A DNA stretch of 28,790 nucleotides from a virus. The notes beneath the pieces are model-generated. The model had not been told where the DNA came from. It searched no databases and was given only the letters and a program-made list of their open reading frames with translations. The stretch is taken from positions 1 to 28,790 of the IMG/VR virus record IMGVR_UViG_3300025131_000300; one strand, 5' to 3'. Positions within the stretch are counted from its first letter, which is position 1, and the number at the start of each line of letters is the position of its first letter. Shown piece by piece: positions 6,010 to 15,000 of the stretch. The position numbers and the translations under genes were made by a program.

Positions 6010-6102
6010 GAAAATATAAAAAGTTTTGCGGTCCTCTGTCCGCGCGCGAGCTGTCCTGAGTTTCCGCTGCATCCCCACTCGCACCCACGTCTTTTATATT
6101 TC
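6010..6102. repeat. AT-rich inverted repeat around a GC-rich core
   Basis: GAAAATATAAAAAG (6010-6023) can pair with CTTTTATATTTC (6091-6102) with two bulged As. The 67 bases between are markedly GC-richer and contain a smaller stem GCGG (6028-6031)/CCGC (6040-6043). This could be a structured RNA leader or a chance arrangement. Confidence 0.35.
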
Positions 6103-6159
6103 AGCTCCTAAAAATTTCTGAGCTAATTTTCAAAACACCAACTTGTTGGAGTATTTTGC

Positions 6160-6186
6160 AACTCTGTAACATAATGTTATGGAGTT
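6160..6186. repeat. Dispersed palindrome, copy 2
   Basis: Left arm AACTCTGTAACA, centre TAA, right arm TGTTATGGAGTT. As + strand RNA all 12 positions pair, two of them as U-G and G-U wobbles. It lies 39 bases upstream of the -35 box of promoter P1. Confidence 0.8.
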
Positions 6187-6225
6187 TAGAGTATTGTGGT
6201 GGGATTGAATATGTAATTTTATGGG

Positions 6226-6254
6226 TTGCATAGTTCCGATTCCTATTGTACATT
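6226..6254 (+). promoter_or_regulatory. Sigma70-like promoter P1 for the right arm
   Basis: TTGCAT (6226-6231), 17 bases, TACATT (6249-6254). The nine bases TTGCATAGT are identical to those at P2 and P3 on the other strand. The -10 box lies 36 bases before the first right-arm start at 6291, giving a short leader. Confidence 0.7.
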
Positions 6255-6290
6255 TAGATATGGGTAGGTTTAAAAAATGGAAGGCTTTAG

Positions 6291-6479
6291 ATGTTAAAAG
6301 TTGAAGACTTGTGGAATGAACATAGGGCAGTTTTTTCTCTTATACATAAAGGGCAGTCGGAAGAAGAAATCGCTGACAGCTTGGGTTGGGACTTGGATGT
6401 TGTGCAGAGGATAACTAAGAGTCGTATGGGAATGAGGAAAAGAGGTATCGAGGTTCAGATGCCAGGTAAAGAAGATTAG
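6291..6479 (+). CDS. Small helix-turn-helix-like protein (62 aa)
   Basis: First gene of the right arm, ATG at 6291 with GGAAGG at 6279-6284. The 62 residues contain a likely helix-turn-helix around residues 13-45 (SLIHKGQSEEEIADSLGWDL followed by DVVQRITKSR), the pattern of a DNA-binding motif in which EEIADSLGW would be the first helix and turn and DVVQRI the recognition helix. Its position directly behind promoter P1 and before the terminase genes would suit a regulator of the late block or an accessory packaging protein. The fold call is by eye. Confidence 0.65.
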   Translation: MLKVEDLWNEHRAVFSLIHKGQSEEEIADSLGWDLDVVQRITKSRMGMRKRGIEVQMPGKED

Positions 6480-6570
6480 GGCCGGGGGAGTGAGGTGGTG
6501 TGTTTGTCCCTTCCAGCCCTGCTCCGCATCGTTGAGCTCCCTCGTACCCTTATAAGAAAGAAGGGATGTT

Positions 6571-6699
6571 ATGCCTAAAGTTGGGGATAAGCATTTTGCA
6601 TATAGTAAGGCTGGCCAAAAGGCCGCTAAGACGTATGCAAAGAAGACTGGGCGTAAGGTAACTAAAGCTAAGTCAAAGTCCAGAGCTGGAAAGAAATAG
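6571..6699 (+). CDS. Lysine-rich small protein (42 aa)
   Basis: A 42-codon frame with ATG at 6571 and AAGGGATG just upstream; its stop lies one base before the small terminase start. The peptide begins MPKVGDKHFAYSKAGQKAAK and continues with repeated Lys-Ala/Gly units to the end (RAGKK). Short proteins starting MPKVG and rich in Lys and Ala recur next to phage packaging genes in my memory of marine phage genomes; their role is not established. DNA binding or condensation during packaging is an inference from charge and position. Confidence 0.65.
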   Translation: MPKVGDKHFAYSKAGQKAAKTYAKKTGRKVTKAKSKSRAGKK

Positions 6700-6700
6700 C

Positions 6701-7324
6701 ATGGCGCGTAAGAGGGAAATAGACTCAGCATTGATGATAGAAGCTCTTCAGCATACTATGACCGTTGAAGAAGCAGCGGACAAGATTGGTTGTTCGGCTC
6801 CGAGTCTACGTAATAGGGCGAAGGAAGAAGTAGAGGTTAAGGTTGCTTTGCAGGATCAAAGTAAGCAGCGGGAGTATAACTTAGCCGAAGCTATCATCGC
6901 TAACAAGGGTGTTCTTAGCCGTGTGGCTGATACAGTGGGTATGGGGTCTGCACAAGCAGTTCGTTATCACATAAATCGTAGTCCAGCTTTACAGCAGGTC
7001 ATGGCTGACTCGCGTGAGCGGGTTATTGACAATGCCGAAGATAATATCTTTAGGGCAGTGGAGAGTGGAGACAAGGCGTATAGCTGGAAGATTCTGCAGA
7101 CCCTTGGCAAGGATCGTGGGTATACTGAGAGGCGTGAAGTTGATCAGCACGTTGTGCATTCAGTTGACCAGACTTCTACAGAAGCTTTAGTAGGTGTCCT
7201 TGATCGTCTAGCGACATCTAATCCCGCAGCCATCGAGGCTGACTTTGCCGTTCTTAATGATGAGGAGCGTAAGGTTCTTGGGGAAGCTCTTAGTGACCAT
7301 AAGAAAGAAGTAGTGGAAGATTGA
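6701..7324 (+). CDS. terS: Terminase small subunit, putative
   Basis: A 207-residue protein directly before the large terminase and overlapping its start by 4 bases. The N-terminus has a helix-turn-helix (MTVEEAADKIGCSAPSLRNRAKEEV, about 19-45) and a second such segment (IANKGVLSRVADTVGMGSAQAVRYHINRS, about 66-95), as expected for a protein that recognises packaging-start DNA. A central helical part (about 100-150) would form the oligomer, and the C-terminal tail is acidic (DEERKVLGEAL to VVED) and could contact the large subunit. Small terminases are poorly conserved, so the call rests on position plus the DNA-binding motifs. Confidence 0.75.
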   Translation: MARKREIDSALMIEALQHTMTVEEAADKIGCSAPSLRNRAKEEVEVKVALQDQSKQREYNLAEAIIANKGVLSRVADTVGMGSAQAVRYHINRSPALQQVMADSRERVIDNAEDNIFRAVESGDKAYSWKILQTLGKDRGYTERREVDQHVVHSVDQTSTEALVGVLDRLATSNPAAIEADFAVLNDEERKVLGEALSDHKKEVVED

Positions 7325-8958
7325 ACGACTTGCTCGCTAATACTCCTGTAGCATTTGCACCTGAAGCCCAAGATCCTGCTGAGGTTGCAAGGGAGCTTAT
7401 CAGACGCAAACAAGCGGCTGGTAGTTTGATCAAGTACGCTCAGTTTATGGATGAAGGGTATTATCCTTATTCTGTGCATTATAATATAGCTGAAAAGCTG
7501 CAAGATGTTGAGCAAGGAAAACTTAGGCGGCTGGCTATATTCGTGCCTCCGGCTATTGGTAAATCAAGGCTTTCTAGTGAAATATTTCCATCTTGGTTCT
7601 TTGGCAGAAATCCAGACTTGGAGTTTATACAGGCTAGTTATTCAGCAGACTTGGCTTTTGGGTTTGGCAGGAATGTAAGGAATATTATAAAAGATGATAG
7701 ATTTCGTCTAGTATTCCCTGATGTGAAGATTGCAGAAGATGCTCAAAGTATGAATGAGTGGAAAACTGCACAAGGTGGAGAGTATAAGGCTGAGGGAGTG
7801 CTAGGCGGACTGATAGGTTTCCATGCTCATATAGCTGTCATAGATGACCCTTTTAAGAGTTACGAAAGCGCCCTCAGCCTGAATAATCGTAGGGCTGTTT
7901 GGGACTGGTATGCAAGTGTTCTTCTTAATCGCCTGCGTCCGTATAGAGATGGTCCTGGGGCGGTTATACTTATTATGCAGAGATGGCACGATGATGACTT
8001 AGGGGGACGGATTGAAAAGCTCAATGAGTCGGGTGAAGAGTATTGGGACATCATAAGGCTTCCCTCCCTCGCTGAATCAGACGATCCTTTGGGCCGAGCG
8101 CCAGGTGAAGCGCTCCTGCCGGAAGGTCCAAATATGCGTTCAGTTGAGGAACTCCATGCCATTAGAGCGCGCAATCCGTCCCTTTTTATGGCTTTGCATC
8201 AGCAGAAACCTGTTAGTGATGAAGGAGATGTATTTCAACCTGGGTGGATGAAGAAGGTTCCTGTAAATAAGATTCCTGATAACTTGACGTACTATGGAGC
8301 TAGTGATTACGCTTTAACTAAAGGTTCAGGTGATTTCACTGTTCATATGGTTTTTGGCATAGATGAACGTGGCATGATTTATCTTGTGGATGTGTATAGG
8401 GCTCAAGTAGAAATATTTGACGGGGTGGAGAAGGCTTGTGAGCTTATGCTTCAGTATAGGCCTTTGAAGTGGCTACATGAGCGGGTGATGATGGGTAAAG
8501 TCGTAGGGCCCCTACTGCGTAAAAGGAAAGCGGAGTTGGGTTGTTGGACAGTAATGGAAGATATTAGCGTTATAGGTAAAGGTTCTAAAGACTCACCTAA
8601 TAGAGCTGGTGCTATAGCGGGCGCTATGCAGATGGGTATATTTCATGTACCTGATAATGCAACATGGCTAGGGGAACTTGAGCATGAGCTAAGCCGTTTT
8701 CCTAATGCCAGATATGATGACCAAATTGATTGTTTAGCTTTACTGGGTATGCAGTTGTCTAAGTTACGTAGTGCCATAGGTGCTGCTGAGATTCTAACTG
8801 GGCCAACTAAAATTATCCCTAGTAGTATAACTTTTGATGAGTATGTAATGAGAAACTCAAGGGCAAGAAGGGGAATGTCGAGAAGCAGAGATAGCATAGT
8901 AGTTCCTTTTCCCGAAGCTAGCCCATTAGATGATAACTGGGGTCTCGATACTCCGTAA
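7321..8958 (+). CDS. terL: Terminase large subunit (packaging ATPase/nuclease)
   Basis: 545 residues, the usual size. The ATPase half has a Walker A-like loop PPAIGKS (76-82; a variant of the common PPRHGKS) and Walker B with catalytic-type acids VIDDP (173-177). The C-terminal half is the RNase H-like nuclease: ASDYA with D329, and the terminal metal-site motif YDDQID (D466, D467, D470). It would drive DNA into the procapsid through the portal and cut the concatemer. Start: TTG at 7321, chosen because it overlaps the TGA of the small subunit gene by 4 bases; the first in-frame ATG at 7447 would remove conserved sequence. The stop codon lies inside a copy of the dispersed palindrome. Confidence 0.95.
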   Translation: MNDLLANTPVAFAPEAQDPAEVARELIRRKQAAGSLIKYAQFMDEGYYPYSVHYNIAEKLQDVEQGKLRRLAIFVPPAIGKSRLSSEIFPSWFFGRNPDLEFIQASYSADLAFGFGRNVRNIIKDDRFRLVFPDVKIAEDAQSMNEWKTAQGGEYKAEGVLGGLIGFHAHIAVIDDPFKSYESALSLNNRRAVWDWYASVLLNRLRPYRDGPGAVILIMQRWHDDDLGGRIEKLNESGEEYWDIIRLPSLAESDDPLGRAPGEALLPEGPNMRSVEELHAIRARNPSLFMALHQQKPVSDEGDVFQPGWMKKVPVNKIPDNLTYYGASDYALTKGSGDFTVHMVFGIDERGMIYLVDVYRAQVEIFDGVEKACELMLQYRPLKWLHERVMMGKVVGPLLRKRKAELGCWTVMEDISVIGKGSKDSPNRAGAIAGAMQMGIFHVPDNATWLGELEHELSRFPNARYDDQIDCLALLGMQLSKLRSAIGAAEILTGPTKIIPSSITFDEYVMRNSRARRGMSRSRDSIVVPFPEASPLDDNWGLDTP

Positions 8959-8974
8959 CATATTGTTATAGAGA
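8950..8974. repeat. Dispersed palindrome, copy 3, at the terL/portal junction
   Basis: Left arm CTCCGTAACA (8951-8960), centre TAT, right arm TGTTATAGAG. The terminase stop codon lies in the left arm. The right arm supplies the only purine-rich ribosome-binding candidate (AGAGA) for the portal gene at 8980. One C/A mismatch and one G-U pair interrupt the stem in RNA. Confidence 0.75.
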
Positions 8975-8979
8975 TATAA

Positions 8980-11097
8980 ATGGCATATCCAACAGCGCAA
9001 GATTTAAGAGTTCAGTACTGGCAAGGACAAATTGGCTTTGTACAGCAAAAAGTAAAGCCGTTGTTTGAAGCGTGTAATGTGCTTGTTAATCAGTTTTATA
9101 ATGAGCCAACTACTGAACGTGAGCAAGATGTAGGTGATGCGGAAGAAGAGCATGTAAGGAGAATTAAAAGCGGGCTTATACATGGCTTTATAGATCAGAG
9201 TCTTGCTAATATGCTAGATAGAGCTCCGACTTTTCAATGTTATCCTGAAACTCGTGAAGCCGCGCAGAAGATAAATCCGGAAGATCCGCATGGTCCGAAC
9301 TTGGCATCGGGTGTGGCTAAGATTGCTAATTACCGTTATAGGGAAACTAATCAATTAAGAGTTGATGAGCGTTGTGCGTTAGATGCTTTCTTATTTCCTT
9401 ATGGGGTTGCTAAGATTGGGTTTGAGCTTGATGTAGATGCAGTCGAGCAAGAGATGATGCAAGAAATGACTGTTCTTGATATGGAAGATCCTACAGAAGA
9501 GAATGTTTTCTTAAAGGGTGGGATTCCTGTAAAGGTCAGTGAGGGGCAAGATCATCTTATTCATATTGAGTTACACCAAGCGGAATTGAAGTTTCTGCTA
9601 CAAGATATTGATGACAATGATTTGAGGGCTCTTGTAAAAGAGTCTTTCATGGATCATATAAAACTTCATAAGTTATTCCATGACAGGCCTGCTCCCAGCG
9701 CTAATACTAATGTGCATAGGGGTTCTCCGTACGCTGTACGTTGGCAGCCTGATATGTTTCTTACAGATGCGTTTAGTCTTGAGGGGCCAATGGATGCGCG
9801 GTGGATAGCTTTCGGTTGGGAGCTTCCGATAGAAGAAGTAAAGTCTAATCCCGCTTACTCTAATGTTGATAGCTTAGAGCCGAGTAGGTATAAAGATGCT
9901 CCTGATAAAGAAGCGGATCTGGACTCTGATGGGTTTGATGTAGTTAGAGGTTGGGAAATATGGGCAAAGAACTTTCCAGTAGGAAAAGGCAAGTTTCGCA
10001 ATTTGTTTCTTACTATAGCTGAAGGTAGCGAAAAGTTTTTACAGTATGAAGAAGAGTGGCCATATGATAGGCTTGATAATTATCCAGTAGAGACTATAAG
10101 TTTTCAAACTGGTGTTAGGCAATGGTTTCATAAGCCGCCTTTGCTTATGGCTGGTGGTGATACTGTGCAGGCATTGACTAATGAGATCATGGATTCTTTC
10201 CTTTATACTATCAGGAAGCAAAAGAATATATGGCTTGTTGATCCTGCGGCAGGCATAGATAGAGATATCCTTCAAGATATCTTAGATGCGCCTGATGGAT
10301 CTATAGTGGAAGTTCCAGGTCTTGGGGAACAAGGGTCTAATGCGATTATTCCTCTTCCATTTCTTTCTGTGCCTTCTGATAAGAGTGGGATGTTAAATCT
10401 TCTTCAGCAGATGTTTGATAGGAGTGCAGGTACTCCACAGCCCGTTCAGATGGGAACTAATGAAACGGCGACTGAAGCTTCTATTATGGAGAGGAAAAAT
10501 ACGTCCAGGGAAAACAGGCGGTCAGCCCTGGTGTCTGAGTTTCAAGTTCGTAAAGCTCGTAAGATGTTTCAGCTTGATTCGCAGTTTAGGCCAGATAAAT
10601 TATTCTTGTTAGATAAAAACGCAGAGTCGTTTATTAGTCTTAGTAAGGAATTAGTGAAGGGTGAGTATCTTTTCACTATGGATGTTTCCAGCCAGTCTAC
10701 TGCCTTGGCTGTTGAGCGTAGTCAGTATATGGATCTGTTGAACTTGTTTGCAGGTCTTACACCTATTCTTACTCAGACTTATGGGATACCACCGAACTTG
10801 CCAGAGTTGGCGCGGAGATTATTAGTAAAAGGCTTCAATGAAAAAGATGTTGAAGATATTCTACCTATGCTTGAAAAGCAAATGCAAGAGTCCCAAGCTC
10901 AAATGCAGGCTCAAGCAGCTGCAACGCAAGGGGAAGGTGGAACCTCTGAATTTAGCGATCCTCAAGCGCAAGCACTACAGGAAGCAGTCTTAGCAGGTAG
11001 ATCTGCAAATACAGGGGTTGGTCCTTTAGACGCAGATAACTTTAATAGAAATATGCCTAGCGAAGGTCAGCAGGCAGGAGAAACGGTGACTATATAA
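8980..11097 (+). CDS. Portal protein
   Basis: A 705-residue protein right after the large terminase, the expected position and a size similar to P22-type portals. It has an N-terminal helical region (WQGQIGFVQQKVKPLFEACN), a wing/stem region with many aromatic residues, and a long helical, Gln- and Ala-rich C-terminus (about 630-670, MEKQMQESQAQMQAQ) that suits the barrel or crown seen in podovirus portals. It would form the dodecameric DNA channel at one capsid vertex and dock terminase, then tail. ATG at 8980; the weak AGAGA ribosome-binding site lies in a palindrome copy. Assigned by position, length and general pattern. Confidence 0.85.
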   Translation: MAYPTAQDLRVQYWQGQIGFVQQKVKPLFEACNVLVNQFYNEPTTEREQDVGDAEEEHVRRIKSGLIHGFIDQSLANMLDRAPTFQCYPETREAAQKINPEDPHGPNLASGVAKIANYRYRETNQLRVDERCALDAFLFPYGVAKIGFELDVDAVEQEMMQEMTVLDMEDPTEENVFLKGGIPVKVSEGQDHLIHIELHQAELKFLLQDIDDNDLRALVKESFMDHIKLHKLFHDRPAPSANTNVHRGSPYAVRWQPDMFLTDAFSLEGPMDARWIAFGWELPIEEVKSNPAYSNVDSLEPSRYKDAPDKEADLDSDGFDVVRGWEIWAKNFPVGKGKFRNLFLTIAEGSEKFLQYEEEWPYDRLDNYPVETISFQTGVRQWFHKPPLLMAGGDTVQALTNEIMDSFLYTIRKQKNIWLVDPAAGIDRDILQDILDAPDGSIVEVPGLGEQGSNAIIPLPFLSVPSDKSGMLNLLQQMFDRSAGTPQPVQMGTNETATEASIMERKNTSRENRRSALVSEFQVRKARKMFQLDSQFRPDKLFLLDKNAESFISLSKELVKGEYLFTMDVSSQSTALAVERSQYMDLLNLFAGLTPILTQTYGIPPNLPELARRLLVKGFNEKDVEDILPMLEKQMQESQAQMQAQAAATQGEGGTSEFSDPQAQALQEAVLAGRSANTGVGPLDADNFNRNMPSEGQQAGETVTI

Positions 11098-11903
11098 TGG
11101 CTATGGCGTACGGTGGTACAGCGAAAGTTTCTGATGCAGCAAAAAGAGCTATGGTTTCAGATGATCCTAAAGCGAGAGCTGAAGTAGAGGAAGAACGTAA
11201 TCAGAAATTTGATGTTTGGGATCAGATTGGTTTAGCGGCTGATATGCTTCCTGGTGGAGCGATAGCAGCAGGTGGGGCTAAAGCTGCATTATCTGGCGGA
11301 CGTAATATATACAAGATGATTAATGACTCAATTAAAGGTTTTAAAGCTGGTGGGGATAAATCAGCTAAGGATGCAGTTCTTAATTGGGTATCATCTACTG
11401 ATTTGACTATACTTACTGATGCTATGAATTATCTTGATGGTTTGAGTGGAAAAGCATTAGATGAAGTAGAGCCTGTTAGGAAAGCTATTAATGATGTTTA
11501 TAATCAGTTCTCCGCACCTAAAGGTGGATTTTCTTTGGGAGCTAAGCCTGCAGGTAGTTCTGATACAAGTACTGCTCTTGAGTATGTTCAGGACTTGAAA
11601 GCTAAAGCTAAAATTCCTAAAGCTACTGAAGAAATTATGGCAACTAAGGATCTTCCTGCCTCGACTAGGATGAATAGAGATATGCCTTCGCCTTCTGCTG
11701 CAAGTAGGGTGTCGAAAGAAGGATTACAGGATATTAAAGATGTTAGAAATTTGGACGATAAGGAATTACTTAGTATCTATGACGAGATGAAAGATGCGCC
11801 TTTTCCTTCTCCAGATATTCCTTTAGAATTTAGTAGTGCTGATGAGTGGGATGCGTTTTTGCGCTTAATGAAAAATGAAATAAGAGATCGCGGACTTTTC
11901 TAA
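11097..11903 (+). CDS. Putative virion-associated protein (268 aa)
   Basis: Starts at 11097, sharing one base with the portal stop (TAATG). The first 50 residues are charged and helical. A Gly/Ala-rich hydrophobic segment (IGLAADMLPGGAIAAGGAKAALSGG, about 44-68) follows, similar in style to segments of internal or membrane-interacting virion proteins. The rest is helical with Lys/Asp-rich linkers and a Ser/Pro-rich patch near 195-205. The family is not recognised. Its place between portal and the 1489-residue protein suggests an internal (ejection) protein or an assembly factor. Confidence 0.65.
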   Translation: MAMAYGGTAKVSDAAKRAMVSDDPKARAEVEEERNQKFDVWDQIGLAADMLPGGAIAAGGAKAALSGGRNIYKMINDSIKGFKAGGDKSAKDAVLNWVSSTDLTILTDAMNYLDGLSGKALDEVEPVRKAINDVYNQFSAPKGGFSLGAKPAGSSDTSTALEYVQDLKAKAKIPKATEEIMATKDLPASTRMNRDMPSPSAASRVSKEGLQDIKDVRNLDDKELLSIYDEMKDAPFPSPDIPLEFSSADEWDAFLRLMKNEIRDRGLF

Positions 11904-11904
11904 G

Positions 11905-12093
11905 ATGCCAGGCTATGCACAGCCGGACTTGCAATGGAACTCAGCAATGAGTGCTACTGAGATGTATCCGGCTCATCCGAAAAGAAAGCGTAGACGCCGT
12001 AGGAGAAGGCGTAATAAGATTAAAGGTATTGTAGTGCCACCTATGACTTCTAATATTATATCTGGAAAGCCAAATGACTCAAGTAAGTATTAA
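11905..12093 (+). CDS. Arginine-rich small protein (62 aa)
   Basis: Starts one base after the preceding stop and runs 20 bases into the next gene. It contains a run of Lys and Arg (KRKRRRRRRRRNK, about residues 26-38) between an N-terminal tail and a Ser/Pro-rich C-terminus. No clear Shine-Dalgarno sequence precedes the ATG, so it may be translated by coupling. The arginines use several codons (cgt, aga, cgc, agg), so the run is maintained at protein level rather than being a DNA repeat. A DNA-binding role is inferred from charge. Confidence 0.55.
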   Translation: MPGYAQPDLQWNSAMSATEMYPAHPKRKRRRRRRRRNKIKGIVVPPMTSNIISGKPNDSSKY

Positions 12094-15000
12094 TTCTAAT
12101 ACTCGCAATGTTGTAGGCGATGATAGAGCTTTGTTTCTTAAGCAGTTAGAAGAACAATACCCTAATGGGTTTAAGGCTCTTAATAGTCTTGTATTTGATC
12201 TTAATGATGCTCAAGAGTATGTTGATAATCAGCCTGTTAAAGATCTTACAAATAAGAAAGATCCAGGGCAATCAGATACAAATTTAAGTGGAGGTATTAC
12301 TCCATCTTTCTCTGGGGGTAGTGGCGTATCAGCGGGATCTGGTAGGAATCTTCTTCTTGATTTCTTTTTTAAGACTCCGCAAGGCTTGGCTATGGGAGTA
12401 GAAGATCTGGTTAGTCTGACTGGTATAGCTAACGAGTTTCTTACTATGAGTCCTTCTCAGCGCTATGGGTATCAAGGTCAAGCGTGGCATAATAAGTATA
12501 CTAAGCCAGCGGTTGAAGCTGTTAAGAAATTAGCTCCCGTAGCCGCTAAAGGCTATATGTCGTATCTTAGCCCTTCGGTTGAGAATCTGCCTGAACGCGC
12601 AGAGTTTGGTGGTTTGGTAAGTGATATTGCTTCAGGTATTAAAGAAGGGGTTCATGAGCGTGGGGCAGCATCTTTAGTAGAGCCTCTTGATCTTGCCTTT
12701 CCTATTGCCGGTAAGACTTCTAGAGTTCTTAGTGGTAAGAGTACTGCTTTGTCTCCTAAGGAGCTTAGTAAGCATTATTGGGATGATAGTCCAGATGTAG
12801 TGAATAAGCGTGTAAGGGAACGTGCCGATAGGAGAGAAGGGCTTTTTGCTGAACAGCGAATAGAAGAAGATTTTTATAACAGGTTTGAAGCTCTTAAATC
12901 TGAACTTGCTCAAGGCATGGGGAAAGATATTACAAATTGGAAAGAAGATGTAGATCTGCCTGTTGAAATAGAGGCTGCTAATTATAAAAAAGGTGGAGCA
13001 TACGAGGCTGAATGGAAGGGAAGTAGATCAGTTGAAGATATAGAAAATGAGCTAGATGATGTTTATGCTGACTGGTGGGAGCACTTAGGGGATAGAGGCG
13101 AAAAAGGTCGTATGCCCAGGCCTATAGGGGAGTTGGCTAAAGAGAGTCTTTTTAAGCAAATGCCTGAAGGGTATAGAAGTTACTATGAAGATAATGCTCG
13201 GTATAAAGAGTTGGATGATGAGCAAAGACGTATTATAGGCTTACCTCTTCGTATATCATCACGCACTGACATTGCAAAAAGGTTAGACTCTATCCAAAAT
13301 GAAATGGTTCCGTTGGGTCAGCGTATAAGTGAGTACCCAGAGAGTTTTAGAAATATAGAAGCAGTAGAGAATAGACTGCAAGTGCTCAATGCTAAGATAT
13401 GGGATGCGGAGAATGAAATAGGTGAAGCTGCGAGTTATAATAATCCAGTTGATATATGGGATACTGGAGAAAATCAACTTGCTTTAGATAATCTTCAAGC
13501 TACCCTTGATGGATTAGAATTAGATCGTAACGATCTTTTACAACAGAAGCTTGCATTCCCCGAAATACAAAAAGAAGTATTAGCAAGAATAGAAGAGCTC
13601 GGCACTTATGATAAAGAGACTCTTGCTGTAATTGATAGGGCTCTTGATCAAGGATTTTACGCTGTAGGTTATCATGCTTCAAAGGGTGATATAAGATTTT
13701 TTGACGAGGATTTAAGACAAAAGGGAACTGGGGGAGGTGACTCAAGAGAGGGTTTTTTCTTTGCGTCAAATCCTGCAACATCTAAAGCTGGATTGTATAC
13801 ACAGTCTACACTTCATGGTGAATTATTAGACCGTAGATCTGATGTTAAGTATTGGCTAGAGGATCTTGATCTGCAGGCTACAGATGCTAAAGCTAAAAAA
13901 GGTGATATTAAAAGAGATATTCAAAAAACTTTACTGAACAATTATTTAGAAGATATTGATTATACTAATCTTGATAAGAGTACTAGAAATATAAGAGATT
14001 TTCTTGATAGGGATCTTGATACACTAGAAACTGTTAGAAGGCGTACTTTTGGTACTAGAGATACAGTAGAGGGTTTATCAACTTATGAAAAGGCATATGA
14101 CTGGCCTAAATATATTGATAATGTTGAGCAGAATCTTCATTCGTTTTTTAGATTGTTTAGGGAGGGTAGAAAACCAACAACGTATACACAATCAGAATTA
14201 AAAAAACTTGGCTTAACCCATGATGATGTGCAGAAAGAAAAATCATTTACTGCATCTGAGGAAATATTAACTGATAAATTTAATGTTGATTTTGAGCGTT
14301 TGGCTTCAGTATCAGATACTTATGACTACAGTATGTGGGTTGGAGGAAAAGAAATAGAGATTCCAGAAAAAGTTATAACAACTATGGAGTCTTTGGGCTG
14401 GCTAGGTTTTGATAATCCCATAGAAGCTTTAAATGTAGCTTTTGATATGAGGCATAATAGATCTCAGAGATCAATTATATATGATTATGATTTGAAGCCC
14501 GCTCCATTTCCAGGTAGTATTTCAGATGAAACAGTAGAGCACTTAAGAAACTTAGCTATTAGCTTTTCTAATACTAGTGTTAAGTTAAAAGACATAAGAC
14601 ATTTAAGAACTAAAGGTACGGATATTGAGAGTGTACCTTTGTCTAAAGGTTTAAAAAATGTTTTTCCTCGTCAGGGAAGCTTAAGTGAGCACAGAAATAT
14701 TTCAGTTATAACTCCTTGGAGAAGTCGCATTCGTCCTGATGATCAGTATGCTATTAATGCACAGAATGTAGCTATTAGAACAGGTGAATATCCTGATTGG
14801 TATAAGCCGGATCCTCCAATGGGCTTTCAGCCTTTTACTAGTGATCAAATAAAAGATAACTTAAATTATTTTATAAACGAGATGGATGCGTACAGGACAT
14901 TACCTAATAGATCTCCTGTAGATTTTGAAGGAGTTCCTATTTTTAATGAACAGGTAGATGGTACAATAACTCCTTTATCTTTGCTTAAGTTTAAAGATAC

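Larger units (their letters stand above)
5531..6290. other. Gene-free divergent control region
   Basis: 760 bases between leftward and rightward genes with no supportable gene. In order: the right copy of the inverted repeat (5611-5629) overlapping a palindrome ATGGTATACCAT, palindrome GGGAATA-T-TATTCCC (5637-5651), a very AT-rich stretch (5652-5990) with the TGACAT motif cluster, the palindrome CAACTAGTTG (5995-6004), a GC-rich core (6028-6090) inside an AT-rich inverted repeat, palindrome CCAAC-TT-GTTGG (6138-6149), a copy of the dispersed palindrome (6160-6186) and promoter P1. AT-richness, repeats and divergent flanks fit a replication origin or master switch region, but neither is proven. 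Confidence 0.6.

Noticed and set aside
5611-6254. A rightward promoter from the right inverted-repeat copy, giving a long non-coding leader RNA
   Set aside because: The -10-like TATACC is weak and there is no acceptable -35 at the right distance, so I do not list it as a promoter.
5531-6290. A tRNA or CRISPR array in the long non-coding region
   Set aside because: No cloverleaf with an acceptor stem, T-arm GTTC motif or anticodon stem could be found, and the repeats are too short and irregularly spaced for CRISPR.
6480-6570. A terminator in the GC-rich gap between the 62-aa and 42-aa genes
   Set aside because: GGGAG/CTCCC can pair but across a very long loop, and no U tract follows.
6294-6731. 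A 145-codon leftward open frame across the start of the right arm
   Set aside because: It is antisense to two genes with good ribosome-binding sites (62 aa and 42 aa) and the terminase start, and would lie against the promoter P1 direction. Its protein looks like a shadow translation (aromatic and Leu/Ser-rich without pattern).
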